From Mucilaginibacter glaciei (lineage in GTDB: Bacteria > Bacteroidota > Bacteroidia > Sphingobacteriales > Sphingobacteriaceae): DNA of 64,000 nucleotides. The stretch spans positions 62,001 to 126,000 of the forward strand of contig NZ_JACWMX010000008.1 in assembly GCF_014773245.1 (NCBI RefSeq), written 5' to 3'. The notes beneath the pieces are model-generated. The model was given only the letters and a program-made list of their open reading frames with translations. It was not told where the DNA came from and did not search any database. The translations under genes and the position numbers were made by a program. Shown piece after piece: positions 14,184 to 23,148 of the stretch (within the stretch, counting starts at the first letter, position 1; each line of letters begins with the position of its first letter).

Positions 14184-15089
14184 TTAAACCTTTGTGCGGC
14201 GGCGCACCACCTGCTTTTGCACAAGCGGAAATAGAAAGATAGTGGAGAGAATGATGAGCGCCCCGGCCCAGAAACCGGCTGTCATTTTATTCATATCGCC
14301 GAAGAAAATAAACGCCATAATAATACCGTAAACCGGTTCAAGATTGGTGATCAGCGCTACCTTAAATGCAGACAGCTGTCGCATTACAGATACCCCGGCA
14401 ACGTACGCAACCGATGTGCAGAGTGTTCCCAACACCAGTAGATAGGAAATGTCGGCGTGGTTAGGTACCTGGTCTTTACTAAAGCCATGTGTGGCTATAA
14501 GATATAAAGTGATCCAAACCAATGCGCCCGATAGCTCATAAAACGCGATAACCGGGGGAGTGATTTTTTGTACAAAACGTGCATTAATGATTGAAAAAAG
14601 GCTGGCAAGTACTGCGCTCGCAAGACCTGCAATAATACCCTTAGTGTATTGCGTTTCAAATTTGAAGATCAATGTAATGCCCGTAACTATTAAAATTCCG
14701 GCAATGATTTCCATTTTTGAAATGGATTTTTTGTTGATTAGGGGCTCCAGAATTGCTGTGAAAAGCGTGATAGAAGAGAGGCATACGAGAGTGACCGGAA
14801 CGGTAGAAAGTTTGATGGAAGCGAAAAAAAGGATCCAGTGCCCGCCTACTAATGCCCCTGTTAAGGCCATTTTAAGGTAAGTTTTTGGTTCTATTTTTCT
14901 CTCATTTTTACTGAATATCACGTAAAAAAACAGGGAAATTACTGCAATTAGCACACGATACCATACCAGATTTACTGCAGAAATTGTAATCAACTGACCC
15001 AAAATCCCGGTGAAACCCCAAACAAAAACAGTTATATGAAGGATGATAAGGTTCTTGGTAAGGCCGGTATTTTCGGGTGTTTGGGTCAT
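14184..15089 (-). CDS. EamA-type DMT-superfamily transporter
   Basis: The 301-aa product is almost entirely hydrophobic with about ten predicted TM helices in two EamA repeats, each with the family pattern (first repeat around the LVGGHWILFFASIKLSTVPV stretch, second repeat ending in LEPVYGIIMAFIFFGD). Members export amino acids or other metabolites at the inner membrane; the substrate cannot be read from the sequence. Its ATG overlaps the stop codon of the upstream LptF/G gene (TAATG), so it is translationally coupled to the tgt-lptF run. Confidence 0.88.
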   Translation of the reverse strand: MTQTPENTGLTKNLIILHITVFVWGFTGILGQLITISAVNLVWYRVLIAVISLFFYVIFSKNERKIEPKTYLKMALTGALVGGHWILFFASIKLSTVPVTLVCLSSITLFTAILEPLINKKSISKMEIIAGILIVTGITLIFKFETQYTKGIIAGLASAVLASLFSIINARFVQKITPPVIAFYELSGALVWITLYLIATHGFSKDQVPNHADISYLLVLGTLCTSVAYVAGVSVMRQLSAFKVALITNLEPVYGIIMAFIFFGDMNKMTAGFWAGALIILSTIFLFPLVQKQVVRRRTKV

Positions 15090-16204
15090 TATTTTGGAGC
15101 GCGAATGAGTAAAATATAACCCAATAAACCGAAGATAATGTTAGGTATAAACACAGCGATTAGCGGCGGGAAGCCCCCCTTTATGGCAAAAACCAGTGCG
15201 AATTTATTGACTACGATATAGGTAAAACAGATGAAAATCCCTATCCCCAGGGGTAAACCAACCCCCCCGCGAACCTTGCGCGACGAGATAGCAACCCCTA
15301 TACAGCAGAGTACAAATGACGATAAAGGCTCTACAAAACGCCGGTATTTTTCGAATTGCATATCAACTATTACCCCCGTGCTTCGGATCTTTTCTTTCTC
15401 TATTCCCTCGTTTAAAAGGCGCAATGACATGGCGCCATATATGTTACTTGCAACGTTATCGTGGGCTTCAAAATCAACCGGGCGCATATCTAAAACGGTG
15501 TCAATCAAAGGGCCGCTGGTGATAAATTTTTCCTTTAACCCGTTCACATATCTGATAGAAGGACTAATGATTTTCCACCTGTTTTTAACGGTATCGTAAG
15601 CAATACTGGGGGCGGTCAGGCGCTCTTTTAACTCGTCGCCATCGTATTTTTCCATCATAAACTGGTAGCCCGTTTTTGCTTCTGTGTTGAAAGATTGCAT
15701 AAAAACGTAGGTGTTTTTGTCAAGTTGGATGTGTACTTCGTTCTTTGAGGGGTCGTCGCTATTGAAAAAATGCTTACCCTCAAAGCTAACTTTTAGCTTA
15801 TTTGTATAGGGTAAAAGGTACAAATTGGCAAATAACGACACGATAAATATGAGCGTTGCTGATAGCGCATAAGGCCTTAAATAACGGTAAAAGCTGGCGC
15901 GGCTGGTTAGTATAGGTACGATCTCGGTTTGGTTGGCCATTTTAGCAGTGAAGAAAATCACCGCTAAAAAGTTGATCAGCGGCGATAGCAGCATCATATA
16001 AAAGGGGACGAACCCGGCATAATAAACAAATACGATATCATGCAACGTACTTTCTTCACCCAAGAAATTATCCAGGTGTTCAGATATATCAAATACTACA
16101 GAGATCACCAGGAAGATACCGAGGGTGAACATAAACGTCCCCAAGTACTTTTTAATGATATACCGGTCAATAACCGTTAAAAATCTGTGGGTGAATTTCC
16201 TCAT
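15089..16204 (-). CDS. LptF/LptG-family permease (LPS export)
   Basis: LptF and LptG are the inner-membrane subunits of the Lpt ABC transporter that lifts LPS out of the membrane. The 371-aa product has the family layout: three N-terminal TM helices starting with IDRYIIKKYLGTF, a periplasmic beta-jellyroll-like region of about 160 residues, then three C-terminal TM helices. ATG 16204 (MRKFTHRFL) is chosen because it overlaps the tgt stop as TAATG; a longer frame would reach into tgt. LptF and LptG cannot be told apart by eye, and the second subunit and LptB are not here. Confidence 0.88.
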   Translation of the reverse strand: MRKFTHRFLTVIDRYIIKKYLGTFMFTLGIFLVISVVFDISEHLDNFLGEESTLHDIVFVYYAGFVPFYMMLLSPLINFLAVIFFTAKMANQTEIVPILTSRASFYRYLRPYALSATLIFIVSLFANLYLLPYTNKLKVSFEGKHFFNSDDPSKNEVHIQLDKNTYVFMQSFNTEAKTGYQFMMEKYDGDELKERLTAPSIAYDTVKNRWKIISPSIRYVNGLKEKFITSGPLIDTVLDMRPVDFEAHDNVASNIYGAMSLRLLNEGIEKEKIRSTGVIVDMQFEKYRRFVEPLSSFVLCCIGVAISSRKVRGGVGLPLGIGIFICFTYIVVNKFALVFAIKGGFPPLIAVFIPNIIFGLLGYILLIRAPK

Positions 16205-17334
16205 TATAGTCTGGTGCCCAGGCGCGTTACCATCTTGTTTTTCCAATCGTAAAACTCACCGGTAATTATCTTTTCGCGTGCTTCCTTAACCAGCCACAGG
16301 TAAAAATGGAGGTTGTGCAGCGTAGCAATTTGCGCGCCCAGCATCTCGCCGCTATGTATCAGGTGGCGTAAATAGGCCTTGGAATAGCACGTATCGGCAA
16401 AAAGGTCACTGTCGGCTTCAATAGGGCTAAAGTCGTTCTTCCACTTTTCGTTACGCATATTCATAATGCCGTTTTTGGTAAAAAGCATGCCATTACGGGC
16501 GTTACGGGTGGGCATCACGCAGTCAAACATATCAATACCTAAAGCAATGTTTTCCAAAATGTTAATAGGCGTACCTACGCCCATTAAGTAACGTGGTTTT
16601 TGCTCCGGTAATATATTGCACACAATTTCTGTCATTGCGTACATTTCTTCGGCAGGTTCACCTACCGATAAGCCGCCAATAGCATTCCCTTCACGCTCAA
16701 AAGAGGCAATAACTTCGGCCGAGCGCATTCGCAGATCTTTGTAAACAGAGCCTTGTACTATGGGGAAAAGCGTTTGGTTATACCCATACTTTGGCTCGGT
16801 AGTGTCAAATCGCTGGCAACACCGTTTAAGCCAGCGGTGTGTCATCTCTATAGAACGGCGGGCGTAATTATATTCGCAGGGGTAGGGGGTGCACTCATCA
16901 AAGGCCATAATGATATCGGCACCGATGGTACGCTGAATATCCATTACATTCTCGGGCGTAAACAAGTGTTTTGAGCCGTCCACATGGGAGCGGAAAGTAA
17001 CGCCCTCCTCTTTAATTTTACGAACTTCACTTAGCGAGTATACCTGGTAACCGCCGCTATCTGTTAAGATAGGGCCGTCCCAGCCATTGAATTTATGCAG
17101 GCCGCCTGCCTGTTCAATGGTATCTAAACCGGGGCGAAGGTATAAATGGTAAGTGTTTCCCAGTATAATATCGGCTTTGATATCATCCTTCAGTTCGCGC
17201 TGGTGTACCGCTTTTACGGTACCTGCGGTGCCAACAGGCATAAAAATTGGCGTTTGTATAACCCCATGGTCTGTAACCAGTTCGCCTGCGCGGGCCTTTG
17301 AAAGGGGGTCTTGTGCTGTTAAAGTAAATTTCAT
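16204..17334 (-). CDS. tgt: Queuine/preQ1 tRNA-guanine transglycosylase
   Basis: Tgt swaps guanine-34 of tRNAs with GUN anticodons for preQ1, which QueA (encoded at 56.1-57.1 kb) then modifies. The 376-aa TIM-barrel protein shows TPIFMPVGTAGTVK, the LTDSGGYQVYSL segment with the catalytic Asp region, DECTPYP, GGLSVGEP, YLMGVGTPINIL, and the second Asp in FDCVMPTRNARNG. The zinc Cys/His cluster near the C-terminus is partly visible (DTCYSKAYLRHLI and TLHNLHFY). It leads a three-gene run with lptF and the DMT exporter. A TAATTTTG box lies only 10 nt upstream of the ATG, so the transcript may have almost no leader. Confidence 0.95.
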   Translation of the reverse strand: MKFTLTAQDPLSKARAGELVTDHGVIQTPIFMPVGTAGTVKAVHQRELKDDIKADIILGNTYHLYLRPGLDTIEQAGGLHKFNGWDGPILTDSGGYQVYSLSEVRKIKEEGVTFRSHVDGSKHLFTPENVMDIQRTIGADIIMAFDECTPYPCEYNYARRSIEMTHRWLKRCCQRFDTTEPKYGYNQTLFPIVQGSVYKDLRMRSAEVIASFEREGNAIGGLSVGEPAEEMYAMTEIVCNILPEQKPRYLMGVGTPINILENIALGIDMFDCVMPTRNARNGMLFTKNGIMNMRNEKWKNDFSPIEADSDLFADTCYSKAYLRHLIHSGEMLGAQIATLHNLHFYLWLVKEAREKIITGEFYDWKNKMVTRLGTRL

Positions 17335-17351
17335 TTAGTAGCGCAAAATTA

Positions 17352-17524
17352 GTGATTTAGGTTGAGAAAGGTTATAACGAATAGTCAATGATAAAGCCGC
17401 AATACCAGCTTAACTTTTATGGAATACGGTAATTATATATTAAAGGGAATTAAGCACCTGTTTTAAGCTTAATAACCTTTACAACTTCTATAACATTTCT
17501 ACCATATTATCAACCTTTTTTAAC
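17352..17524. repeat. Weak facing arms with 9-nt period in the tgt-GT2 gap
   Basis: A short purine arm (17352-17375, with TTTAGGTT and AGAAAGGTT) faces a pyrimidine arm (17471-17524, reverse complement ATAGAAGTT, GTAAAGGTT). The loop begins AACGAATAG, which also starts the loop of the stronger element at 37.7 kb. The element sits in the divergent gap. Confidence 0.35.
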
Positions 17525-17551
17525 AAATTTGCACCTTATATTATAGGGGCA

Positions 17552-18670
17552 TTGGAAGTTTATATCAAAGACGCGTTATTTGTTTTATTACAGCTTTGTT
17601 TCATCGTTCAGCTGTATTATTTATTGAGTAACCACAGTAAACTGGCCGGCTACAAACCGGGTGAAACGCTACCCGGGCCGTCTGTACCTATATCCGTCAT
17701 CATCAGTGCCCGCAACGAGGCGCGCAACCTTACCGCAAACCTACCTTATATATTACAGCAAAATTACCCGGATTATGAGGTAGTGGTGATCAATGATTGC
17801 TCGACAGATGGCTCGGCAGAGGTTTTACTGGAGATCCAGGAAGAATTTAAACACCTTAAAGTTGTTACCATTACCGAGCACGCCCGCTACAAAACAGGTA
17901 AAAAGTTTGCCCTTACCTTGGGGATCAAGGCTGCCAAACACGAGCATCTTTTATTCACCGATGCCGATTGTAAACCTGCAACTTTAAACTGGGTAACCCG
18001 GATGGCCGCAAATTTTACGGGTGCCACCCAGATAGTTTTGGGGTACTCGCCCTATACTAAAACCGGTAATTTTTTAAATCCTTTTATCAGGTTCGAGACG
18101 CTTAAAACAGGCATTAATTATCTTTCATTTGCCCTTAGCGGCGACCCATATATGGGTATTGGCCGTAACCTGGCCTATACCAAATCGCTGTTTTTTGGGG
18201 TAAAAGGCTTTGCCGCACATATGCACGTAATGGGCGGCGATGACGACCTTTTTGTGAACCAGAATGGAACCCGTGATAATACGGCCATAGAGATACACCC
18301 CGATACCTTTACCTATACTGATGCCAAAACAACCCTAAGTGGCTGGTACAGGCAAAAAAAGCGCCACATGGGGGTGGGGAAACTGTACAAAAACAACCAC
18401 AGGCGCATGCTGAGTTTTGATGCGGTGAGCGGCTTTTTGTTTTATATTCTATTTATTTTGTGCCTTGTATTTAAGTTTGAACCGCTTTGGGCAGTCGGTT
18501 TAGTAGTTTTTAGGCTGATTTTACAAATTTTCATCTATTGTAAAGTATTTAAAAAATTGGATTGTAACGACTTGGTATGGTACTTGCCCTTTTTTGATAT
18601 CATGTATTACACATACTTAAATGTGTTTGGATTGATTGGTACATTTATAAAAACCACCCGATGGAAGTAA
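17552..18670 (+). CDS. Glycosyltransferase family 2, membrane-bound
   Basis: The 372-aa product starts with one TM helix, then a GT-A domain with SVIISARNEARN, VVINDCSTDGSAE (nucleotide-sugar binding), FTDADCKP (DxD), GGDDDLF and a WYRQKKRH motif resembling the QxxRW box of processive synthases, and ends with two or three TM helices. It likely transfers a sugar onto a lipid or polymer at the cytoplasmic membrane face. No ATG is available near the N-terminus, so TTG 17552 is taken as the start. Its last 10 nt overlap the ECF sigma gene. Confidence 0.87.
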   Translation: MEVYIKDALFVLLQLCFIVQLYYLLSNHSKLAGYKPGETLPGPSVPISVIISARNEARNLTANLPYILQQNYPDYEVVVINDCSTDGSAEVLLEIQEEFKHLKVVTITEHARYKTGKKFALTLGIKAAKHEHLLFTDADCKPATLNWVTRMAANFTGATQIVLGYSPYTKTGNFLNPFIRFETLKTGINYLSFALSGDPYMGIGRNLAYTKSLFFGVKGFAAHMHVMGGDDDLFVNQNGTRDNTAIEIHPDTFTYTDAKTTLSGWYRQKKRHMGVGKLYKNNHRRMLSFDAVSGFLFYILFILCLVFKFEPLWAVGLVVFRLILQIFIYCKVFKKLDCNDLVWYLPFFDIMYYTYLNVFGLIGTFIKTTRWK

Positions 18671-19266
18671 ACGCCAATTTTACCGAGAACGCCCGGAACG
18701 ATTTTCACTTGGTGGTAAAGGCAAGGCAGGGTAACCAAAAGGCTTATGCCGATCTGATGCACCGCTATAAAGATTCGATATACTTTATGGTGCTAAAGAT
18801 GGTGAACAATAAAGAAGATGCTAATGACCTTACGGTAGAAACCTTCGCCAAAGCTTTTGAAAAGTTAGATAAATACCAGCCCGAGTATGCCTTTAGTACC
18901 TGGCTTTTTAGGGTGGCCACCAATAACTGTATCGATTTTATTCGTAAGAAAAAACTGAATACTCAATCGATACATGGCATGATGGATGAGGATGGCGACG
19001 AAAAGCCATTGCAGATCAAATCTGACGGGTTGAATCCGGAAGAAACATCCATCAAAAAACAACAAACCGAAGAGCTAAAATTATTGATAGAAAGCCTGCC
19101 TATACGGTACCGTAATTTGATCACGCTGAGGTATTTCGACGAGCTATCATACGAAGAGATTGCTCAGCAGCTTGATTTGCCGTTGGGTACGGTTAAGGCT
19201 CAGCTATTTAGGGCACGATACCTTTTAGGTAACATTATTACCAGACATAATAAGGATGACATCTGA
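18661..19266 (+). CDS. ECF-type RNA polymerase sigma factor
   Basis: The 201-aa protein has sigma region 2 (with YADLMHRYKDSIYFMVLKM and FSTWLFRVATNNCIDFIRKK) and region 4 with an HTH (LSYEEIAQQLDLPLGTVKAQ), joined by a charged linker. Extracytoplasmic-function sigma factors of this kind usually answer to a membrane anti-sigma factor, but no such gene is adjacent. It overlaps the glycosyltransferase gene by 10 nt and rsmG by 11 nt, so all three are translationally coupled. The trigger and target promoters cannot be inferred from the window. Confidence 0.92.
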   Translation: MEVNANFTENARNDFHLVVKARQGNQKAYADLMHRYKDSIYFMVLKMVNNKEDANDLTVETFAKAFEKLDKYQPEYAFSTWLFRVATNNCIDFIRKKKLNTQSIHGMMDEDGDEKPLQIKSDGLNPEETSIKKQQTEELKLLIESLPIRYRNLITLRYFDELSYEEIAQQLDLPLGTVKAQLFRARYLLGNIITRHNKDDI

Positions 19267-19882
19267 TTTGCTCCTCAAATACTTCCCGGATATTACCCCA
19301 CAGCAGCAGGAGCAATTTGCCCGCCTCCAGGAATTGTACACGTTTTGGAACAGCCAGATCAACGTGATCTCGCGTAAGGATATCGACCTGCTGTACGAGC
19401 GCCATGTGCTGCATTCTTTAGGCATAGCAAAAGTGATGGGATTTGTACCCGGTTCAAACGTGCTTGACGTGGGTACCGGTGGAGGCTTCCCGGGTATACC
19501 GCTGGCGATATTATTCCCGGATACCAACTTTCACCTAGTTGATTCTATCGGCAAAAAAATTAAGGTAGTTAATGAGGTGGCCTCGGCTTTGGGCTTGCCA
19601 AATGTAAAGGGCACCCATGCCCGCGCCGAAGATATTAAAGAGAAATTTGATTTTGTGGTGTCGCGCGCGGTAACGCAGTTGAAGGATTTTTACCCTTGGG
19701 TAAAAGGTAAGTTCAGCAAGACGAGTAATAATAAATTACCTAACGGGATCTTGTATTTAAAAGGCGGGGACCTTACACAAGAAATTGCCGACGCGGGTTT
19801 AACCGTTCAGCAATATCATCTCAAAGACTACTTTGAGGAGGAGTTTTTTGAAACCAAGCAAGTTATCTACGTAAAGGGATAA
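19256..19882 (+). CDS. rsmG: 16S rRNA (guanine(527)-N(7))-methyltransferase
   Basis: RsmG methylates G527 of 16S rRNA using S-adenosylmethionine; its loss is known to give low-level streptomycin resistance. The 208-aa product has the N-terminal helical part with FARLQELYTFWNSQINVISRKD, the SAM-binding VLDVGTGGGFPGIPLAI, and FDFVVSRAVTQL. It is the third gene of the GT2-sigma-rsmG run. Its last 112 nt (19771-19882) occur again at 20461-20572 with 5 differences, beyond a small TonB gene. Confidence 0.95.
   Translation: MTSDLLLKYFPDITPQQQEQFARLQELYTFWNSQINVISRKDIDLLYERHVLHSLGIAKVMGFVPGSNVLDVGTGGGFPGIPLAILFPDTNFHLVDSIGKKIKVVNEVASALGLPNVKGTHARAEDIKEKFDFVVSRAVTQLKDFYPWVKGKFSKTSNNKLPNGILYLKGGDLTQEIADAGLTVQQYHLKDYFEEEFFETKQVIYVKG
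19771..19882 (+). repeat. 112-bp direct repeat, copy 1 (true rsmG 3' end)
   Basis: Identical to 20461-20572 at 107 of 112 positions by direct comparison. This copy is in frame with rsmG and ends at its TAA stop. Confidence 0.95.
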
Positions 19883-19894
19883 TTACTTTTACTA

Positions 19895-20410
19895 TTATCG
19901 TGAATACCCAGAGATAACAATTTGATTTAAAAATGTGGGGTCTTTTTTAAGCTCGGCGGGTAGCGGTTCATTAAACGCTTTTCCGGCCAAATCAAAATCA
20001 ACGCATAATTTGTAATCTCCTGTTTTTAAATTATGTTTTTCGTCCCGGAAAGATAACAGTGCGTTTGTAACAGCTTCATCGCAGCCATCTGCTACGCTAC
20101 TAATAATTGTAACATTGGTAATACGCCCAGTTGGTGAAAACATAAAGCCGACAATTACCCTCCCTGTTGTATACTTAGCGCGGGCGGCATTAGGGTAACG
20201 TACAGTCCGGGCCACAAATTTAGCCAATTCATTAAAAGCCATCTGGTCGCTTTTGGTAAGGCTATCTGCGGTCAGATGGTTGTTTGTGTAATTATTATAC
20301 CGATGGTTTGCATAAGTAGAGTAGCTGCAACCAATTAGTAATAAGCATAATAACGCTAATTTTAATATAAGGGAATTGGTTGATCTGCCGGATCTTTTAA
20401 TTGGTTGCAT
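19895..20410 (-). CDS. Small TonB C-terminal-domain protein, probable lipoprotein
   Basis: The 171-aa product starts with basic residues and a hydrophobic helix ending LLLIGC, a lipobox-like site, then about 100 residues of TonB C-terminal fold: VRYPNAARAKYTTGRVIVGF, GRITNVTIISSV, DGCDEAVTNAL, and a terminal IVISGYSR. This domain normally contacts outer-membrane receptors, but free-standing lipoproteins with it occur in Bacteroidota. ATG 20410 is chosen because the longer frame enters the downstream repeat. The gene lies convergent to rsmG (12-nt gap) between two copies of the rsmG 3' end, and the TonB domain is only distantly similar to those in the neighbouring M56 protein. Confidence 0.8.
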   Translation of the reverse strand: MQPIKRSGRSTNSLILKLALLCLLLIGCSYSTYANHRYNNYTNNHLTADSLTKSDQMAFNELAKFVARTVRYPNAARAKYTTGRVIVGFMFSPTGRITNVTIISSVADGCDEAVTNALLSFRDEKHNLKTGDYKLCVDFDLAGKAFNEPLPAELKKDPTFLNQIVISGYSR

Positions 20411-20460
20411 TTTTGTTGATGTTATAGCTAAAAGTACAAACCTTTTTTTAACATTAGCAA

Positions 20461-20572
20461 CCTTATACAAGAAATTGCCGACGCGGGTTTAACCGTTCAG
20501 CAATATCATCTCAAACACTACTTTGAGGAGGAGTTTTTTGAAATCAGGCAGGTTATCTACGTAAAGGGATAA
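20461..20572 (+). repeat. 112-bp direct repeat, copy 2 (orphan rsmG 3' end)
   Basis: A detached copy of the last 112 nt of rsmG, reading the same C-terminal peptide with three changed residues and the same TAA stop. It has no upstream rsmG coding part. It starts right after the promoter side of the small TonB gene and ends 5 nt from the stop of the M56 gene. Confidence 0.95.
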
Positions 20573-20577
20573 ATGAT

Positions 20578-23148
20578 TTAATTAAAGGAAACAGACGTTT
20601 CTCCGAATAACTCAATTACGCCATTTTTACTTTTATCGCCCCATTTATTCATTGCGAATATTTCGGTAGCAGTGTGCGTTATTGTTGAATCGGTTGCTGT
20701 AACAACAAGATGTTTTATGGTTAAAGGCTGGTTTTTGAAAACAGCTTCTTTTCCATTCACTATAATAAGAGGGAATTTCGGGAGGTTTTTTGCGTAATAG
20801 TAATCAAGCTTTTTAATACGCGGAGCTAACAACCTTACAGCCTTATCATTTGTTAAAGTTGCGTTCTTGCGATATGTTTCATTTTGAACTGACGCATTCG
20901 TTTTATTTATTGAGGGCAAACCAATTGTAGCTTTCTGTAATTTATTTGACGATACAATTTTTGGATATCCCATAATAATAATTGTGCCTGCATAATTGGG
21001 TTTAAACCTGATATCGCCTATCGGCTCAAACTTCTTGGTATAACCTTGTAAAGCAAAAATAGTGGTCATATAATATTGGCCGGGTGTTTTAGTTACCACA
21101 CCCGTAAAAGACTTCATTGCACGGATGGTTTCCTCGTCGCATCCCGAACCGATTCCATTCAATACTTTTATATTAGTTATTTTATGGTTGGCATCTAATA
21201 AATATGATAGTATTACGTTGCCGGTTACCTGATATGCAAAGGCGGCTTGTGGGTATCGCACCGCCCGGGCCATGTAGTTGTATAAGGCTACATAAGCAGG
21301 GTCATACGGAGCGGGCGGGGTAAGTTTGGCTTCCTTATTACTACCCGGTAATGGCGGTGCGATTGCTAAGCCGCCTTGTGTTTTGTCGGATTTGAAAATA
21401 GACGTTACCCTTTTCTCAGCTTTAATTTTTGGCGGAGCTGGCGGCGAAGACGGCGGCCTTTTTGTTATTTGTTTTGGGGTAACAGGCGTATCGATCACAA
21501 TATTTACGTCGCCAGATTTTTGATTGAAATTTTGCTTGGAAGATAAACGTTTAGCACTGGTTGCAATATATCCGGCAATTCTTACCTGTCCTACAAAGTC
21601 ATTACGGCTTGCAATTTTGTACTCAATCTGTTTAGGCTCATTAATAGGGTGATCATCACCATCCACCAACATATAAGTCACCATCATTTTATAAGAGCCA
21701 GCAGCTTTTGGAAGTGCAGCTGCATAACTCTTAAGTGTTCTTACAGCTTCTTCGTCACAACCGGAGCCAATACCGTTTTCTACTTTTACGTCGGTTACTT
21801 TGTGCGTTTTATCTAATTTAAAGCTAAGCAAGATATTGCCGGTTACATTTTTATTACGGGCTACAGCCGGATAGCGGACATGTTTACCCATATAAGTAAT
21901 CAGATTTAAATTATCCTGAGCTGTTGGTGGCGGGGGAAGCAACGGTACTTCTTTAACAACCGTTTTTGGTGGGGCTGGCGGTGGCGGAGGTAATTTATGT
22001 TTAATGGTATCAGGGAAAACCACCGATGGGTTAGCCCGGTTAGCTGCGCTATCTACTTCAATTATAACCACTATTAGTTTATGTTCTGTTAGCAGATAGC
22101 TGATATCCGTGGGTGTAATTGTGCCGACCAGATATTTTTTACGGCTCCCGTCTTTTTCTTTGACGGAAATATTATCTGAATAAAACGTCATATCTCCGTC
22201 TTTGATTTTCAGCCGTTTAACTTTGGGTTTTTCGGCGATGGCTTTCTTTGGCGTTAGGTCTACCCAGCCATAATCTTTAGCGAACGCGAGTGTGGACGCA
22301 CAGAGCATCCCGCCGCAAAGCGGCAGCATTGCAAGGTATTTTAGCCTGGCTAACTTACCTGATCGGTTTTTGTTTAACATGATAATTCTCTTTTTTAAAA
22401 GGTTATAATTGAAAAATGAATGTGCAATTGTTGAACCTTGTATGCCATAGGCATTGTTCAATAAAAAAGAAGAGTAGGTGAGTGCATCACGCTCGTAGGC
22501 TGCCGTTTGCTCGTCGGCTATATATTCATGCACCGTTTTCAAGCTGCGTTGGGTAAGATAAATGAAAGGGTTAAACCAGTTGATCACCTTCAGCACCTCC
22601 AGCAGCATAATATCCCAGGAGTGCCTTTGACGGATGTGCACCAGTTCGTGCGCGATGATCGTATCCGACTGCGCAATATTGGTACCGATAAAAAGGTAAT
22701 TAAAGAAAGAAAAGGCGGTGTTATCATTGGGCAGATGGATGATTTGACAGCTATTATCCAGCACTTGCTTGTCACTCCTCGATAGGCGGTAAAGTTGATA
22801 TAATCTAAATGCGAATACTATTAATGCGATAGCCGCGCCAGCGAGGTACATATAAAACAAACCATCCTGCCAGGTAAAAGCGGGTGGTTCTGGCGGCGGC
22901 GGTGGTGGGGTAAGTCGCATCGTTGCAGCGGTATTAACATAAGCTGCCGACTGGTCAAATTCCAGATTTTCAGAAGGTTTTAGGACGCTCAGTTGCGTAA
23001 CCGGAAGCACAAAAGCTATTACAGAGCTAAACAGCAAATAAATGCGGCTTAAGGTATAATGCGTTTCATTAGTTAAGAATAAGCAATAGCACAAATAAAA
23101 TACCCCCAGGTAAATATTTGCCTCAGCAAGGTAGTGCAGCCAATTCAT
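20578..23148 (-). CDS. M56 (BlaR1-like) metallopeptidase with two TonB C-terminal domains
   Basis: The 856-aa product begins with BlaR1-type membrane helices (residues 1-130), followed by the zinc-protease signature HELVH in IIAHELVHIRQRH and INWFNPFIYL, then a fourth TM helix near residue 270. The long outside part carries two TonB C-terminal domains (each with VRYP, TGN, GSGCDEE), Pro-rich linkers, and a C-terminal stretch IIVNGKE ... KWGDKSKNGVIELFG that resembles the plug/DUF end of SusC-like proteins. It probably senses an envelope signal and cleaves the BlaI repressor made from the gene overlapping it by 4 nt. Such M56-TonB fusions are common in Bacteroidota; the signal is unknown. Confidence 0.9.
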   Translation of the reverse strand: MNWLHYLAEANIYLGVFYLCYCLFLTNETHYTLSRIYLLFSSVIAFVLPVTQLSVLKPSENLEFDQSAAYVNTAATMRLTPPPPPPEPPAFTWQDGLFYMYLAGAAIALIVFAFRLYQLYRLSRSDKQVLDNSCQIIHLPNDNTAFSFFNYLFIGTNIAQSDTIIAHELVHIRQRHSWDIMLLEVLKVINWFNPFIYLTQRSLKTVHEYIADEQTAAYERDALTYSSFLLNNAYGIQGSTIAHSFFNYNLLKKRIIMLNKNRSGKLARLKYLAMLPLCGGMLCASTLAFAKDYGWVDLTPKKAIAEKPKVKRLKIKDGDMTFYSDNISVKEKDGSRKKYLVGTITPTDISYLLTEHKLIVVIIEVDSAANRANPSVVFPDTIKHKLPPPPPAPPKTVVKEVPLLPPPPTAQDNLNLITYMGKHVRYPAVARNKNVTGNILLSFKLDKTHKVTDVKVENGIGSGCDEEAVRTLKSYAAALPKAAGSYKMMVTYMLVDGDDHPINEPKQIEYKIASRNDFVGQVRIAGYIATSAKRLSSKQNFNQKSGDVNIVIDTPVTPKQITKRPPSSPPAPPKIKAEKRVTSIFKSDKTQGGLAIAPPLPGSNKEAKLTPPAPYDPAYVALYNYMARAVRYPQAAFAYQVTGNVILSYLLDANHKITNIKVLNGIGSGCDEETIRAMKSFTGVVTKTPGQYYMTTIFALQGYTKKFEPIGDIRFKPNYAGTIIIMGYPKIVSSNKLQKATIGLPSINKTNASVQNETYRKNATLTNDKAVRLLAPRIKKLDYYYAKNLPKFPLIIVNGKEAVFKNQPLTIKHLVVTATDSTITHTATEIFAMNKWGDKSKNGVIELFGETSVSFN

